A stretch of DNA of 64,000 bases from Burkholderiaceae bacterium (lineage in GTDB: Bacteria; Pseudomonadota; Gammaproteobacteria; Burkholderiales; Burkholderiaceae_C). The notes beneath the pieces are model-generated. The model made no database searches, had not been told where the DNA came from, and worked only from the letters and a program-made list of their open reading frames with translations. The position numbers and the translations under genes were made by a program. The DNA is taken from the NCBI GenBank assembly GCA_016790575.1, contig JAEUOU010000028.1:62001-126000 (forward strand), given 5' to 3'. Of this stretch, positions 35,101 through 46,954 are shown piece after piece. The first letter of the stretch is position 1. Each line of letters opens with the position of its first letter.

Positions 35101-36024
35101 TTACCAGGCCGGAGCCAGACCGAGAAACCCCGCCGGCGCCAGGCGTTCATCGTCGAAGGTGGCGATTTCCCACGCCTCCGGCTGGGCGAGCAACTGCCGC
35201 AGGAGGCGGTTGTTGAGCGCATGTCCCGATCGGAATGCACTGTAGGCGGCAAGCAAAGGCTTTCCGATCAGATAGAGATCTCCCATGGCATCGAGGATCT
35301 TGTGCTTTACAAACTCGTCGTCATAACGGAGACCTTCCGCATTGAGGACCTTGTAGTCATCCATCACGATCGCGTTGTCCAGTCCGCCGCCCAAAGCGAG
35401 CCCATTGGCCCGCATGGTCTCGACGTCGCGGGTGAACCCGAAGGTCCGGGCACGGGCAATGTCCCGTGCATACGATTGTTCGCCAAGGTCGAACACAACT
35501 TTCTGACCTGTTGCATCGACCGCCGGGTGCTGGAAATCGATCTCGAACTGGAGCCGGTAGCCGTGGTGCGGATCAAGTCGCGCCCACTTTGCGGCCGAGC
35601 CCAAGCCCTCGCTCACCTCGATAGGTCTGAGGACCCGGATGAAACGCCGCGGTGCATTCTGACGAACAATCCCTGCGCTCTGGAGCAGAAAAACGAACGA
35701 CGCGGCTGAGCCATCCAGGATAGGCACTTCCTCCGCCGTAATGTCAACGTACAGGTTGTCCAGTGAAAGACCAGCACAGGCCGACATCAGGTGTTCGACC
35801 GTGTGGACCCGTGTATCGCCACTGGATATGGTCGATGCGAGGCGGGTGTCGGTGACGGCCAGCGCCGTCACCGGAATGTCGACCGGTTCCGGCAGATCAA
35901 CACGCCGAAAAACAATCCCCGTGTCCACCGGTGCCGGACGCAGTGTCAGTTCCACACGCTGCCCACTGTGGAGCCCGACGCCCACGGCGCGGGTGATCGA
36001 TTTGATGGTGCGTTGACTCAGCAT
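35101..36024 (-). CDS. lpxC: UDP-3-O-acyl-N-acetylglucosamine deacetylase LpxC
   Basis: LpxC is the zinc deacetylase committing to lipid A synthesis. The 307-residue product has the zinc histidine region [33 protein letters not shown] with the second His and Asp, and the catalytic [10 protein letters not shown]. It follows ftsZ by 80 bp, the order found in most proteobacteria. Confidence 0.97.
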   Translation of the reverse strand: MLSQRTIKSITRAVGVGLHSGQRVELTLRPAPVDTGIVFRRVDLPEPVDIPVTALAVTDTRLASTISSGDTRVHTVEHLMSACAGLSLDNLYVDITAEEVPILDGSAASFVFLLQSAGIVRQNAPRRFIRVLRPIEVSEGLGSAAKWARLDPHHGYRLQFEIDFQHPAVDATGQKVVFDLGEQSYARDIARARTFGFTRDVETMRANGLALGGGLDNAIVMDDYKVLNAEGLRYDDEFVKHKILDAMGDLYLIGKPLLAAYSAFRSGHALNNRLLRQLLAQPEAWEIATFDDERLAPAGFLGLAPAW

Positions 36025-36104
36025 CGCGGGATTTTAGTTTTTTTGGTCAACGACCACCTCGCCGGAGCGCATTCCAAAGCGCCCGGGGTTCGGGATTGCC
36101 GGGG

Positions 36105-37349
36105 TCAGTCCGCCTGTTTGCGCAGGAAGGCAGGAATGTCGAGGTCATCCATTCCGCTGGACGCCAGGGCATCGACCCGGGCCGCCGCCTGGGTTCGATT
36201 GGTACGCCAGACGCTAGGAACAGCCATGGTTCCGTAGTCCGGCCCGGCACCCACGGTCGCGGCGCCCGGTCCGCCAACGGCAGCATTGACCACCGGCACA
36301 TTCATTGGCATGCCGGTCGTACCATCGCGGAGCCCCGAACGATCCTGGGCCGTTTCCTTGATCACCGTCAGCGGCTGCCGACGCGAGCCGGGCCGGGCCA
36401 GTCCTGTTGCGACTACCGTGACCCGGATACTGTCACCCAAGCTGTCGTCGTATGCCGCGCCATAGATGACGTGTGCGTCGGCGGATGCGTAGGCCCGGAT
36501 GGTGTTCATCGCCTGCTTGGATTCGCTGAGCTTGAGCGATCCGCGGGCAGCGGTAACCAGAACAAGCACACCCCGTGCACCCGACAGATCAACCCCTTCG
36601 AGCAGAGGGCAGGCCACCGCCTGCTCGGCCGCGATCCGCGCCCGATCGGGTCCATTGGCGGAGGCCGTGCCCATCATGGCTTTGCCCGGTTCACCCATGA
36701 CGGTACGAACATCTTCGAAGTCGACGTTGACGTGGCCGTATTCGTTGATGATTTCCGCAATGCCGCCCACCGCATTTTTCAGAACATCGTTGGCGTGCGC
36801 AAAGGCCTCGTCCTGCGTAATGTCATCCCCCAGAACTTCCAGCAACTTCTCGTTGAGCACAACGATCAGGGAGTCGACATTCGCTTCAAGCTCCGCCAAT
36901 CCCTGGTCGGCATTGGTCATCCGACGCCCACCCTCCCAGTCGAACGGTTTGGTGACGACGCCGACCGTGAGAATCCCCATCTCTTTGGCAACACGCGCAA
37001 TGACCGGCGCGGCGCCGGTACCCGTACCGCCACCCATGCCAGCGGTGATGAAAAGCATGTGGGCCCCGTCAATGGCAGCGCGAATATCCGCTACCGCCAC
37101 TTCGGCTGCATCGCGCCCCTTCTCCGGTTTGCTGCCTGCCCCCAAGCCGCTGTTTCCCAGTTGGATAGTGCGGTGGGCAGCGCTGCGGGCAAGCGCCTGC
37201 GCATCGGTATTGGCACAGATGAACTCGACGCCCTGAACGCTGCGGCCGATCATGTGCTCGACCGCGTTGCCGCCGCCGCCGCCAACCCCGATTACCTTGA
37301 TCTGGGTTCCTTGGTTGAATTCCTCGATTTCAATCATTTCGATGGGCAT
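36105..37349 (-). CDS. ftsZ: Cell division GTPase FtsZ
   Basis: FtsZ forms the Z-ring. The 414-residue product has the nucleotide-binding VIGVGGGGGNAVEHM, the tubulin signature GMGGGTGTGAAPVIA, the T7-loop region NVDFEDVRTVM and the C-terminal tail DDLDIPAFLRKQAD that binds FtsA and other partners. ATG 37349 has a strong AGGAGA site. A 140-bp gap from ftsA could hold its own promoter, which is usual because FtsZ is needed in excess. Confidence 0.98.
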   Translation of the reverse strand: MPIEMIEIEEFNQGTQIKVIGVGGGGGNAVEHMIGRSVQGVEFICANTDAQALARSAAHRTIQLGNSGLGAGSKPEKGRDAAEVAVADIRAAIDGAHMLFITAGMGGGTGTGAAPVIARVAKEMGILTVGVVTKPFDWEGGRRMTNADQGLAELEANVDSLIVVLNEKLLEVLGDDITQDEAFAHANDVLKNAVGGIAEIINEYGHVNVDFEDVRTVMGEPGKAMMGTASANGPDRARIAAEQAVACPLLEGVDLSGARGVLVLVTAARGSLKLSESKQAMNTIRAYASADAHVIYGAAYDDSLGDSIRVTVVATGLARPGSRRQPLTVIKETAQDRSGLRDGTTGMPMNVPVVNAAVGGPGAATVGAGPDYGTMAVPSVWRTNRTQAAARVDALASSGMDDLDIPAFLRKQAD

Positions 37350-37489
37350 CGTTTTCTCCTGTCAATAAAGGGGTGGGGTCTGGATTTCGATAGGTGGTGG
37401 TGTGTTGCCGGCGACATCGCCAGGGTGGTCCGGTACCAATCGCCCGGCGACCGGATCCGGCCCTCGCCGGGGCTGCTGTGGTGTCCATG

Positions 37490-38719
37490 TCAGAAGTTCC
37501 CCACGATGAAGTCTTTGAACCGGCCAAAAGCGGTTTTCACGGAACCGTTCTTCTGCGCCACCTTGTAGCCCCGCACACGAGCCAGCCGAGCCTCTTCAAG
37601 CAACCCCATTACGGTCGCCGCCCGGGGCTGGGCAACCATGTCGGCCAAGGCGTTGGAGTACTTCGGCAAGCCGCGCCGAACCGGCTTCAAAAAAATGTCT
37701 TCGCCGAGCTCGACCATTCCGGGCATCACCGCGCTCCCGCCGGTCAGCACAATCCCCGACGAGAGAACTTCTTCATAGCCGGATTCACGGATCACCTGCA
37801 ACACCAGAGCAAAAATCTCCTCGACCCTCGGCTCAATGACACCAGCGAGCGCCTGCTTGTTGAGCAGTCGCGGCGCCCGGTCCCCGAGACCGGGGACCTC
37901 CACCTGCTCGTTGGGGTCCGCCAACGCCTGTTTCGCATAACCGGCTTCGACCTTGATTTCCTCGGCATCCTTGGTCGGCGTTCGCAAGGCCATGGCAATG
38001 TCACTGGTAATGAGGTCGCCGGCTATCGGAATGACAGCTGTATGCCGAATCGCGCCGCCACTGAATATCGCGATGTCGGTTGTACCGGCCCCGATGTCAA
38101 CACAGACAACGCCCAACTCCCGCTCGTCTTCGGTCAGCACCGAATGGCTGGACGCCAGTGGATTGAGCATGAGTTGGTCCACATCAAGTCCGCAGCGACG
38201 AACACATTTGATGATGTTCTCGGCCGCACTCTGGGCGCCCGTCACGATATGGACCTTGGCCTCCAGGCGGATACCACTCATCCCGATCGGTTCCTTGACG
38301 TCCTGGCCATCGATCACGAACTCCTGCGGCTCCACCAACAAAAGGCGCTGGTCGGTCGAAATGTTGATGGCTTTGGCAGTTTCAACCACCCGATAGACAT
38401 CCGCCGCCGTGACCTCTTTATCCTTGACCGCGACCATTCCGCTGGAGTTGATCCCCCGAATATGGCTACCGGTTATGCCGGTATAGACGCGGGTAATCTT
38501 GCAGTCGGCCATCAACTCGGCCTCCTTGAGTGCCTGTTGAATGCTTTGCACCGTGGCATCAATGTTCACGACAACACCCCGTTTGAGACCATTGCCCGGC
38601 GCGACACCCAAGCCCGCCAACTTGAGTTCGCCTCCCGGCAAGACCTCCCCGACCACCGCCATGACCTTGGCGGTGCCGATGTCCAGGCCAACGACCAAGT
38701 CCTTGTAGTCTTTCGCCAT
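37490..38719 (-). CDS. ftsA: Cell division protein FtsA
   Basis: FtsA is an actin-like ATPase that tethers FtsZ to the membrane. The 409-residue product has the first phosphate loop VVGLDIGTAKVMAVVG, the second VVCVDIGAGTTDIAIFSGG, ILTGGSAVMPGMVELGEDIF and a C-terminal amphipathic stretch (TAFGRFKDFIVGNF) that serves as membrane tether. It lies 15 bp after ftsQ. Confidence 0.97.
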   Translation of the reverse strand: MAKDYKDLVVGLDIGTAKVMAVVGEVLPGGELKLAGLGVAPGNGLKRGVVVNIDATVQSIQQALKEAELMADCKITRVYTGITGSHIRGINSSGMVAVKDKEVTAADVYRVVETAKAINISTDQRLLLVEPQEFVIDGQDVKEPIGMSGIRLEAKVHIVTGAQSAAENIIKCVRRCGLDVDQLMLNPLASSHSVLTEDERELGVVCVDIGAGTTDIAIFSGGAIRHTAVIPIAGDLITSDIAMALRTPTKDAEEIKVEAGYAKQALADPNEQVEVPGLGDRAPRLLNKQALAGVIEPRVEEIFALVLQVIRESGYEEVLSSGIVLTGGSAVMPGMVELGEDIFLKPVRRGLPKYSNALADMVAQPRAATVMGLLEEARLARVRGYKVAQKNGSVKTAFGRFKDFIVGNF

Positions 38720-38734
38720 ATACGTCTTTCTTTC

Positions 38735-39550
38735 TTATCGCTGTTGTGTCCTGGCCGCTGCGGACGGCATCGGGGCCGCTGCGGTGTCCACCCTGCCAAC
38801 ACCGCGGATACGCAGCGCATAACCATCGGCATATCGAAGGTCAACCGTCTCCACATCGGAAACGGACCGTCCGTAGCGGGATGTCACCGATTCGATGGTC
38901 CGTACAAAGCGCTCTATCCGCGCGCGAACCTCGGTGAGCTCGCCACGACCCAACTCCATTGATGCACCTTCAACCATTTGCACTCGCCAGCCACCACGAG
39001 CCGTAAGCTCAAGCGACTCGACATCCCAGTCGATCTTCGAGAACACCGGTGCAAGAACCTTGTGCATCTCGAAGACCCGAACTGCCTGACTCTCAGGTCC
39101 GATGAACCGAACCAATGCCGCGACATCGACATCGCCTGCATTGGCCTCGAAGACTTCGCCATGGGTATTGACCATGCGGTTTTCGCCCTCTTCGCCCCAC
39201 AACGCAACCGGGACATGTTCTTCAAGCCGAACTCGAAGGCGGTTGGGAAACTCGCGTTGCACTACTGCCCGTCGAACCCAGGGGACCTGCTCGAATGACG
39301 CGCGGGCCGACTGCAAATCCATCGTGACGAAATTTCCCGAAAGTCGCGGCACGGCATTGGCTCTCAGTGAGAGCGCGTTTACCTTTGCCATCCCACTTTC
39401 AATGGTGATTCCAGCCACAGCACCCGCCGGGCTTCGCAAGACTTCTCGCACCAATCCCACCACGAATGCGACTGCGACACCGACAAAAAGTATGGCGGCG
39501 CAGAGGTTCATCAGGCGGACGTCCAAGGGAATCATGCGGCGCTCGTTCAC
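38735..39550 (-). CDS. ftsQ: Cell division protein FtsQ
   Basis: FtsQ joins the divisome core with FtsL and FtsB. The 271-residue product has a short cytoplasmic start, one membrane helix ([19 protein letters not shown]), a POTRA-like region and a beta domain with [30 protein letters not shown], which is diagnostic. The GTG at 39550 overlaps the ddlB stop (GTGA). Confidence 0.95.
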   Translation of the reverse strand: MNERRMIPLDVRLMNLCAAILFVGVAVAFVVGLVREVLRSPAGAVAGITIESGMAKVNALSLRANAVPRLSGNFVTMDLQSARASFEQVPWVRRAVVQREFPNRLRVRLEEHVPVALWGEEGENRMVNTHGEVFEANAGDVDVAALVRFIGPESQAVRVFEMHKVLAPVFSKIDWDVESLELTARGGWRVQMVEGASMELGRGELTEVRARIERFVRTIESVTSRYGRSVSDVETVDLRYADGYALRIRGVGRVDTAAAPMPSAAARTQQR

Positions 39551-40521
39551 ACCCTTGCCTCCCCGATTCGAGCGGAATCAAGCGCCGCACGCTCCAACAG
39601 GTGAACACACAATGCGGAGTAGCTCATACCTGCCGCTCGGGCCGACATTGGCACAAGGGAATGCGAGGTCATGCCGGGACTGGTGTTCATTTCCAGCAAA
39701 AACGGCTTGCGGTCGCTGGCTCGAATCATCAAATCAGCACGCCCCCAGCCTCTGCACCCCAGCGACCGATAGGCCTGGACCACCATTTTCTGGATTTCGG
39801 TTTCCTCAGCGGCTGGCAACCCACTGGGAACCAGGTAATGGGTATCGTCGGAAAAGTACTTGTGCTGGTAGTCGTAAGCACCATCCGGCGCCACAATGCG
39901 AATGACCGGCAGGGCGCGTGATGAAGCACCCTCGCCGACCACCGGACAAGTGACCTCATCCCCGTCTATGAACTCTTCGCAGAGCACAACCGGGTCCATC
40001 CGCGAGGCCAAGGCAACCGCATCGGCCATTTCCGAGTAGCGAACAACCTTGGTCACACCAATGGAAGACCCCTCATGGGGCGGCTTCACGATCAAGGGAA
40101 ACCCCAACTCATCCGGAACCCGCATGACACGCTCGCGCGTCTGCTCTCCCGGTACCAGCGCAACATAGCGTGGGGTTGCGAGTCCTTCAGCGAGCCAGAG
40201 TCGCTTGGTCATGACCTTGTCCATCGCGATCGCCGACGCCATAACCCCCGAACCGGTATACGGAATCCCGAGCAACTCGAGAGCCCCCTGGACCGTTCCA
40301 TCCTCTCCGTGGCGACCGTGAAGTGCGATGAACACCCGGTCAAACCTCTCCCGCTTCAGGTCAGCCAGATCGCGATCCGCCGGATCGAAGGAATAGGCTT
40401 CAACCCCTTCCTGTCGAAGCGCATTTAAAACCCCCCCGCCGGACATAAGCGAAACCTCACGTTCCGCGGAGTCCCCGCCCATCAAGACCGCGACCTTACC
40501 CAGTTGCGTTGCGTTTCGCAT
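39547..40521 (-). CDS. ddlB: D-alanine--D-alanine ligase
   Basis: This ATP-grasp ligase makes the D-Ala-D-Ala terminus of the peptidoglycan stem. The 324-residue product shows [44 protein letters not shown], the ATP clamp [18 protein letters not shown] and the metal/substrate region [37 protein letters not shown] 40521 overlaps the murC TGA. Confidence 0.97.
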   Translation of the reverse strand: MRNATQLGKVAVLMGGDSAEREVSLMSGGGVLNALRQEGVEAYSFDPADRDLADLKRERFDRVFIALHGRHGEDGTVQGALELLGIPYTGSGVMASAIAMDKVMTKRLWLAEGLATPRYVALVPGEQTRERVMRVPDELGFPLIVKPPHEGSSIGVTKVVRYSEMADAVALASRMDPVVLCEEFIDGDEVTCPVVGEGASSRALPVIRIVAPDGAYDYQHKYFSDDTHYLVPSGLPAAEETEIQKMVVQAYRSLGCRGWGRADLMIRASDRKPFLLEMNTSPGMTSHSLVPMSARAAGMSYSALCVHLLERAALDSARIGEARV

Positions 40522-41951
40522 CACCCTGCTTCTCCCGTTTGAGTTACATCCGCAGCGCACCCCAGCATTTCGATAATCCTGGCCGGCACTGACCCGATGG
40601 AACCAGCACCCATACAGAGGACCACATCGCCCGCACGCGCAGTGGCGACGACCACCCCGGGCAGATCATCTATTCGGTCAACGAAAACGGGCTCGACTTT
40701 GCCGGCGACTCTCAAGGCCCTGGCCAGAGTGCGACCATCGGCGGCGACAATCGGCGACTCCCCAGCCGCATAGACCTCCGACAGCAAAACAAGGTCCGCG
40801 GCTCCCAATACCTTCACGAAGTCCTCGAAACAATCACGGGTGCGGGTGTAGCGATGCGGCTGAAACGCCAGCACGATGCGCCGTCCGGGAAACGCCCCAC
40901 GCGCGGCGGCCAAGGTCGCCGCCATCTCGACGGGGTGATGGCCATAGTCGTCTATCAATGTCCAGTGCCCTCCCTGGACCGGGTGATCGCCGTACCGCTG
41001 AAAGCGCCTGCCGACCCCCTTGAATTCGGCCAGCGCTCGCACGACGGCAGTGTCAGGAACGCTGAGCTCCGCCGCAATCGCGATTGCGGCCAATGCATTC
41101 AGCACATTGTGCTCGCCCGCCAGATTGAGCACGACGTCAAGGTCGGGAAGGGTCACTCCGTTGCGCCGTTGGGCAGTGAACCGCATGGCTCCGCCATCGG
41201 CGCGCACGTTGACCGCACGCACCTGGGCATCGTCGCTGAAACCGTACGTGGTGATCGGACACGAAACGTCGGGCATGATCTGCCGGATGACCGGATCGTC
41301 CACGCATAACACCGCAGCGCCATAGAAGGGCATTCGGTGCAGGAAATCGACAAAGGCACGCTTCAGCCGAGAAAAGTCATGACCATAGGTTTCCATATGG
41401 TCCTGATCGATATTCGTCACCACCGCCATCACCGGCAGCAGGTTCAGGAACGAAGCATCAGACTCATCGGCCTCAACGACGATGTAGTCACCGCTACCCA
41501 ATCGGGCGTTCGCTCCGGCGCTGTTCAAGCGCCCCCCAATGACAAAAGTCGGGTCCAGACCTGCTTCTGCCAGGACACTGGCGACAAGACTGGTGGTCGT
41601 GGTCTTGCCATGGGTTCCGGCGATGGCAATCCCCTGTTTCAGGCGCATGAGTTCCGCCAGCATCACAGCACGGGGAACAATGGGAATCTGCTTGCGGCGA
41701 GCGGCCACGACTTCTGGGTTTTCGGCCTGCACTGCCGTTGAGGTGACCACCGCATCGGCACCTTCGACGTTGCCCTCGGCGTGACCCACATAGGTTCGAA
41801 TTCCCAGATTCTGCAACCTTTGCAAGGTTGGACTGTCAGACAGGTCCGACCCCGTGACCCGATAGCCCAAATTGTGCAAAACCTCGGCGATTCCGCTCAT
41901 TCCGGAGCCACCAATACCCACAAAATGAAGTTGTCTGACCGCATGCTTCAT
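40521..41951 (-). CDS. murC: UDP-N-acetylmuramate--L-alanine ligase
   Basis: MurC adds L-Ala to UDP-MurNAc. The 476-residue product has the N-terminal [22 protein letters not shown], the P-loop [42 protein letters not shown] and a C-terminal [16 protein letters not shown] with [12 protein letters not shown]. It is a paralogue of mpl at 19.9 kb and keeps the uninserted length. It overlaps murG (ATGA) and ddlB. Confidence 0.97.
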   Translation of the reverse strand: MKHAVRQLHFVGIGGSGMSGIAEVLHNLGYRVTGSDLSDSPTLQRLQNLGIRTYVGHAEGNVEGADAVVTSTAVQAENPEVVAARRKQIPIVPRAVMLAELMRLKQGIAIAGTHGKTTTTSLVASVLAEAGLDPTFVIGGRLNSAGANARLGSGDYIVVEADESDASFLNLLPVMAVVTNIDQDHMETYGHDFSRLKRAFVDFLHRMPFYGAAVLCVDDPVIRQIMPDVSCPITTYGFSDDAQVRAVNVRADGGAMRFTAQRRNGVTLPDLDVVLNLAGEHNVLNALAAIAIAAELSVPDTAVVRALAEFKGVGRRFQRYGDHPVQGGHWTLIDDYGHHPVEMAATLAAARGAFPGRRIVLAFQPHRYTRTRDCFEDFVKVLGAADLVLLSEVYAAGESPIVAADGRTLARALRVAGKVEPVFVDRIDDLPGVVVATARAGDVVLCMGAGSIGSVPARIIEMLGCAADVTQTGEAG

Positions 41952-43012
41952 TGCACCAACTCCTCACATGCCGCGACCATCTCGTCGCAAGCGTCCAGCT
42001 TTCTTTTCGTCCACGCAGCCTGAGCCTTTGCCCGCAAATCGTCACGGCTCAGCGCCTGCAGAGTCGCGGCCAGTCTGTCCGGTGTCAGATCACTTTGCTG
42101 CTCCAGCCATGCTGCGCCGCCTTCGCTGAGAAAACGGGCATTCGCTGTTTGGTGGTCATCGACCGCAAACGGAAATGGCACAAACAGGGCCGCCGCGCCA
42201 ACGGCCGCGATCTCGGTGACCGTGCTGGCGCCGGCCCGGCAGACAATCAGATCAGCCTTCGCGAAGGCCGACGCCATGTCATCAATGAATGGCACCAGTT
42301 CGGCATCTACCCCCGCTGCCTCATAACTCGAGCGCAAGTTCTCGATCTGCTTGCTCCCACTTTGGTGAACAACGATCGGTCGCTCCTGGGCAGGGATCAA
42401 CGCCAGTGCGGCGGGCACCAGATCGTTCAAGGCCTTGGCACCGAGACTGCCACCGACAACCAACAAGCGCAGCGGCCCGGAACGCCCGTCAAAGCGCGCC
42501 GAAGGCATGCCCTGCTTGTGAAAGTCTTCCCGCAGAGGATTGCCAACCCACCGCGCTTTGGGCAGTACACCGGGAAAGGCGGAAAAGACTTTGTCGGCGA
42601 TACCCGAAAGAACCCGATTGCTCAGCCCCGCGATAGCGTTCTGCTCATGAAGCAGCAAAGGCTTTCCGAGTAAAACACCCATCATCGCACCCGGAAAAGT
42701 CACGTAACCGCCCATGCCGATCAAAATGTCTGGACGAACCCTTCTGATGATCCGGACGCTTTCAAAGAAGGCCCGCAACAGTCGAAACGGGAGCAGTAGA
42801 AAGCTGGTTACTCCCTTGCCCCGCACGCCTGACATCTCGATCGTCTCCAGCGGGAATCCCTTTGCTGGAACAATGCGGGCCTCCATGCTTTCGGCATTGC
42901 CCAGCCAGTGGACCCGCCATCCCCGCTGCCGCAGCAATTCCGCGACAGCCAAGCCGGGGAATATGTGGCCACCCGTCCCGCCCGCCATCATGAGTGCGCA
43001 GGGTTTTCTCAT
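41948..43012 (-). CDS. murG: UDP-N-acetylglucosamine:lipid I transferase MurG
   Basis: MurG converts lipid I to lipid II at the inner face of the membrane. The 354-residue product shows the [30 protein letters not shown] acceptor motif and the donor-side [27 protein letters not shown] and [35 protein letters not shown] blocks. ATG 43012 is used because it overlaps the ftsW stop by four bases; longer in-frame starts only translate the end of ftsW in another frame. Confidence 0.97.
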   Translation of the reverse strand: MRKPCALMMAGGTGGHIFPGLAVAELLRQRGWRVHWLGNAESMEARIVPAKGFPLETIEMSGVRGKGVTSFLLLPFRLLRAFFESVRIIRRVRPDILIGMGGYVTFPGAMMGVLLGKPLLLHEQNAIAGLSNRVLSGIADKVFSAFPGVLPKARWVGNPLREDFHKQGMPSARFDGRSGPLRLLVVGGSLGAKALNDLVPAALALIPAQERPIVVHQSGSKQIENLRSSYEAAGVDAELVPFIDDMASAFAKADLIVCRAGASTVTEIAAVGAAALFVPFPFAVDDHQTANARFLSEGGAAWLEQQSDLTPDRLAATLQALSRDDLRAKAQAAWTKRKLDACDEMVAACEELVQ

Positions 43013-44268
43013 GCCCGCCCACCACGCATCAATTGCCGGTTCTCCGCATCCACACGCAGAACCACCGAGATCGCAATCAGATTCATGAGCACGGCTGATC
43101 CGCCGTAGCTCATGAACGGAAGGGTCAGCCCTTTGGTTGGCAGGGCCCCGAGATTCACGCCCATGTTGATGAACGCCTGAAAGCCAATCCAGATGCCAAC
43201 GCCCTGCGCAACCAGACCGGAGAACACCCGTTCCAGCGCGACCGCCTGCCGGCCGATGTGCATGATCCGTCGGGTCAACCAAAAGAAGGAAACAAGCACC
43301 GCCAGAAGCCCGACCAAGCCGAACTCCTCACCGATTACCGCAAGCAGAAAATCGGTATGCGCTTCTGGCAGCCAATGCAGTTTCTCGACACTTCCTCCCA
43401 ACCCGACCCCGAAAACTTCACCGCGGCCGATAGCGATCAGAGAATGGGATAGCTGGTAGCCCTTTCCAAGGGAGTGCTTCTCGCTCCACGGATCAAGGTA
43501 AGCAAATATTCGCTCCCTCCGCCATTCGGAAAGGGCGATCATGAGAGCGAAGGCAATAACCAGTACCGCGGCGATGAGGAAGAACATCCGCGCATTGACA
43601 CCACCCAGGAAAAGTATTCCCATCGCGATGACCGCAATCACAAGGAAGGCTCCCATATCGGGTTCGGCAAGCAAGAGCAATCCGACGATGGCGACCGCCG
43701 CCGCCATGGGAAGTACTGCACGAAAAAAGCGCTCCTTGACCGCCATGCGGCGCACCATGTATCCGGATGCGTAAAGAAGGACGGCGAACTTGGCCATTTC
43801 GGATGGCTGGAAGCCCATGAATCCCAGCGAGATCCAGCGCCGGGCGCCATTCACCACGACGCCGATGCCCGGGATGAGCACCAGGATGAGCAATACGATC
43901 GATCCGACGAAGAGCCAAGGGGATACACCCTCCCATGTCCGCAGCGGAATTTGAAAAACCAGCAATGCAGCAACAAACGCGACGGCCAGAGAGATCAGGT
44001 GACGTACAAGAAAATGGGTCGATGAGTACCGAGCGAAGCGTGGGCTATCCGGCAAAGCGATCGATGCCGAATACACCATGATGACGCCTGCAACCAGAAG
44101 TCCGACAACAACCCAGACCAGTGCCTGGTCGATACCCGGGGCATGGGTCATCTCGTCGCCAAAACGGGGAGGCTGGGCTGCGCCACCGGCACGAGAGAAA
44201 CGTTTCATACCGGCCGAATCTTGCAAACGCAGACCCAACGCAGAGAAATTGGAAGCCCATTGAGTCAT
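43009..44268 (-). CDS. ftsW: Divisome peptidoglycan polymerase FtsW
   Basis: FtsW is the SEDS glycosyltransferase acting with FtsI at the septum. The 419-residue protein has about ten membrane helices, an N-terminal cytoplasmic extension of about 45 residues, and the SEDS signatures [80 protein letters not shown] and [23 protein letters not shown]. Start and stop overlap murD and murG by four bases. Confidence 0.96.
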   Translation of the reverse strand: MTQWASNFSALGLRLQDSAGMKRFSRAGGAAQPPRFGDEMTHAPGIDQALVWVVVGLLVAGVIMVYSASIALPDSPRFARYSSTHFLVRHLISLAVAFVAALLVFQIPLRTWEGVSPWLFVGSIVLLILVLIPGIGVVVNGARRWISLGFMGFQPSEMAKFAVLLYASGYMVRRMAVKERFFRAVLPMAAAVAIVGLLLLAEPDMGAFLVIAVIAMGILFLGGVNARMFFLIAAVLVIAFALMIALSEWRRERIFAYLDPWSEKHSLGKGYQLSHSLIAIGRGEVFGVGLGGSVEKLHWLPEAHTDFLLAVIGEEFGLVGLLAVLVSFFWLTRRIMHIGRQAVALERVFSGLVAQGVGIWIGFQAFINMGVNLGALPTKGLTLPFMSYGGSAVLMNLIAISVVLRVDAENRQLMRGGRA

Positions 44269-45779
44269 GGCACTGACCCCTGCGCTTGCCCTTCATCCAA
44301 GGCAATCGCCCTGACTTCATTGAGAAAAACGTTCGCTCGGTGCTCGTAGTTTCGGAACATGTCCAGGCTCGCGCAGGCCGGAGACAAAAGAACAGCATCA
44401 CCCGGTTGCGCCGCTCGCCGAGCAGCCCGAACCGCCTCTTCCAGGGATGGATGCTGATTGAGCGAAACACCAGTCGGTTGAAGCGTGCGTTCGATGACGG
44501 CTGCGTCACGCCCGATCAGATGAACACTGCGCGCAAACCGGGACACTGGACCCACCAGTGGCGAGAAGTCTTGACCTTTACCATCTCCACCGAGGATGAC
44601 AACAAGCTTGCGATCACCACCCAGCCCGATGAGGGCTGCGACGGTCGCGCCGACATTGGTCCCTTTGCTGTCATCAAAGAACTCGACTCCGTCAATCAGG
44701 CCAATCGGCTCCACACGGTGGGGCTCACCACGGTATTCGCGAAGTCCATGCAACAACATCGCGAGGGGGCAGCCCGCCGAAGTCGCGAGTGCCAGTGCCG
44801 CCAGAGCATTGCCTGCATTGTGTCGCCCGCGAATTCGCAAGGCATCGACGGGCATCAGTCGCTGTATGTGCACGGGCGCCTCGCCCCCCCCCCCTCGCCG
44901 CCTCACCGGCTCTTCCCCCGCTACGGCACGGCAAAGCCAGGTCATGCCGTTTAAGCTTTCGAGCCCCCAATCTCCCACCGCCGACGGAGTATCGAGACCA
45001 AAACTGCTCCAACTCCTTACCGGCCGCCCTTTCGAAGCGGTTGGTTTCATGGCCCAAACCCGGGAATCATCCCGGTTGAGAATCATCAGCCCATTGGCAC
45101 CGAATATCTTGGCCTTCGCGGCTGCATAGTCCTCCATATCGCTGTGCCAATCCAGATGGTCTTCCGATACGTTGAGCAACACTGCCGCCGAGGGTTCGAA
45201 GCTTCGCGCATAAGCAAGTTGAAAACTCGACAACTCCAGCACCCAGACTTCGGGAAGGTCGCCGCTATCGAGTTTCCGGGCTAGGGTATCGAGCAATGTT
45301 GGCCCGATGTTCCCCGCCACGGCCACCGACAGACCCGCCCGTTCGATCAACTGCCCTGTCAACGACGTGACGGTCGTTTTCCCGTTGGTTCCGGTAACCG
45401 CCAGGACAGCCGGGCGATACGCACGCTCTGCGTACAGTTGCGCGAGGGCATCACCGAACAAATCCAGTTCACCGCTGAGAACAATTCCCTCGCTTCGTGC
45501 CGCGGCAGCCAGTGGGGCAAGAGCCGCCGGCGAGAGACCAGGGCTGCGCAATATCAGATCAAAAGGCCCATGACGCAGGAGCCCCTCATCAAGTGCTCCG
45601 CCCACCCTTTCAACTGTCGGCAACTCGGACTCGAGTGTCGCGAACCCAGGTGCATCCACACGCGAATCGGCCACCACAACCGAGGCGCCCTGTCGACAAC
45701 ACCAGCGGGCCATGGCGAGGCCGGAGGCCCCCGACCCCAGTACGAGAACATGACGGTCTTTCAGAGTCATCGTGCTCAT
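44265..45779 (-). CDS. murD: UDP-N-acetylmuramoylalanine--D-glutamate ligase
   Basis: MurD adds D-Glu to UDP-MurNAc-L-Ala. The 504-residue product is longer than E. coli MurD (438). Blocks: [74 protein letters not shown], and [22 protein letters not shown]. The extra length is partly a loop around residues 270-310 ([28 protein letters not shown]) whose four glycines are encoded by an uninterrupted run of 11 G. ATG 45779 overlaps the mraY stop. Confidence 0.95.
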   Translation of the reverse strand: MSTMTLKDRHVLVLGSGASGLAMARWCCRQGASVVVADSRVDAPGFATLESELPTVERVGGALDEGLLRHGPFDLILRSPGLSPAALAPLAAAARSEGIVLSGELDLFGDALAQLYAERAYRPAVLAVTGTNGKTTVTSLTGQLIERAGLSVAVAGNIGPTLLDTLARKLDSGDLPEVWVLELSSFQLAYARSFEPSAAVLLNVSEDHLDWHSDMEDYAAAKAKIFGANGLMILNRDDSRVWAMKPTASKGRPVRSWSSFGLDTPSAVGDWGLESLNGMTWLCRAVAGEEPVRRRGGGGEAPVHIQRLMPVDALRIRGRHNAGNALAALALATSAGCPLAMLLHGLREYRGEPHRVEPIGLIDGVEFFDDSKGTNVGATVAALIGLGGDRKLVVILGGDGKGQDFSPLVGPVSRFARSVHLIGRDAAVIERTLQPTGVSLNQHPSLEEAVRAARRAAQPGDAVLLSPACASLDMFRNYEHRANVFLNEVRAIALDEGQAQGSVP

Positions 45780-46954
45780 CGAAGTTTCAAGGTCGACAGA
45801 CCGGCCAGGCACAACAACATGGTCACGATCCAGAACCGAACCACGACTTGAGTCTCTTTCCAACCACTCTTTTCGAAGTGGTGGTGTAGCGGCGCCATCT
45901 TCAGCAGGCGTCTGCCTTGACCATGCTTCCGTTTGGTGTACTTGAACCAGGTAACCTGAAGCATCACCGAGACGGCCTCCGCGACAAAAATGCCTCCCAT
46001 GATGGCCAGGACGATCTCCTGGCGAACGATCACCGCAACCGTTCCGAGCGCAGCGCCCAAAGAAAGCGCACCGACATCGCCCATGAAGACCTGTGCCGGA
46101 TGGGTGTTGAACCACAGGAAGGCCAATCCGGCACCGGCCATGGCAGTGCAGAAGATCAAGAGTTCGCCAGAACCCGGAATGTGGGGAAGAAAGAGGTATC
46201 GGGAAAAAACAGCGTTGCCCGTGACATAGGCGAAAACACCCAAGGCGGAACCCACCATGACGACCGGCATGATGGCCAGGCCATCCAGCCCGTCGGTCAG
46301 GTTCACCGCGTTGCTTGATCCGACGATCACCAGGTAGGTGAGGATCACGAAGCCGAACACACCAAGTGGATAGCTGATTTCCTTGAAAAATGGCACCAGC
46401 AGTCCCGCCTTCGGGGGCAAATCAACTGAAAAGCCTGACCTGACCCAGTTCAGGAACAACTCCACAACTCGGGAGTTTGAGCTTTCCGAGATGCTGAAAA
46501 CCAGGTAAAGAGCCGCCAGCAAGCCGATCGCGGATTGCCAAAAGTATTTCTCGCCGGAGCGCATCCCTTCTGGGTCCTTGTTGACGACCTTTCGCCAGTC
46601 ATCGACCCAGCCGATCGCGCCGAACCCCAAGGTTACAAGCAAGACGATCCAAACGAACCGATTGGACAGATCGGCCCACAGCAGGGTCGACGCTGTGATC
46701 GACAACAGGATGAGAACGCCCCCCATTGTTGGGGTTCCTGACTTGCTCAGATGGGTTTCCATCGCATACCCGCGAATGGGTTGACCGATCTTCAGTTCCC
46801 GCAAACGACGAATGACCATGGGTCCGGCAAAGAGCCCGATCAGCAAGGCCGTTACCGCGCCCATGACCGCCCGAAAAGTCAGATACTGAAATACCCTGAA
46901 AAAGCCGAACTCAGGAGAAATGCTCTGCAACCATTGGGCAAGGTTAAGCAACAC
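45776..46954 (-). CDS. mraY: Phospho-N-acetylmuramoyl-pentapeptide transferase MraY
   Basis: MraY makes lipid I from UDP-MurNAc-pentapeptide and undecaprenyl phosphate. The 392-residue protein has about ten membrane helices and the motifs [43 protein letters not shown] and the C-terminal [22 protein letters not shown] chose the GTG at 46954 ([10 protein letters not shown] after decoding as Met) because it matches family N-termini and has a purine-rich site upstream; a TTG two codons earlier is possible. It overlaps murF by 11 bp. Confidence 0.95.
   Translation of the reverse strand: MLLNLAQWLQSISPEFGFFRVFQYLTFRAVMGAVTALLIGLFAGPMVIRRLRELKIGQPIRGYAMETHLSKSGTPTMGGVLILLSITASTLLWADLSNRFVWIVLLVTLGFGAIGWVDDWRKVVNKDPEGMRSGEKYFWQSAIGLLAALYLVFSISESSNSRVVELFLNWVRSGFSVDLPPKAGLLVPFFKEISYPLGVFGFVILTYLVIVGSSNAVNLTDGLDGLAIMPVVMVGSALGVFAYVTGNAVFSRYLFLPHIPGSGELLIFCTAMAGAGLAFLWFNTHPAQVFMGDVGALSLGAALGTVAVIVRQEIVLAIMGGIFVAEAVSVMLQVTWFKYTKRKHGQGRRLLKMAPLHHHFEKSGWKETQVVVRFWIVTMLLCLAGLSTLKLR

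Noticed and set aside
36096-37568. A 490-codon plus-strand frame opposite ftsZ
   Set aside because: ftsZ is certain on the minus strand; the frame has no ribosome site or domain.
45780-46115. A 616-residue MurD with an N-terminal extension
   Set aside because: The extension reads the mraY gene in another frame; ATG 45779 overlaps the mraY stop as do its neighbours.
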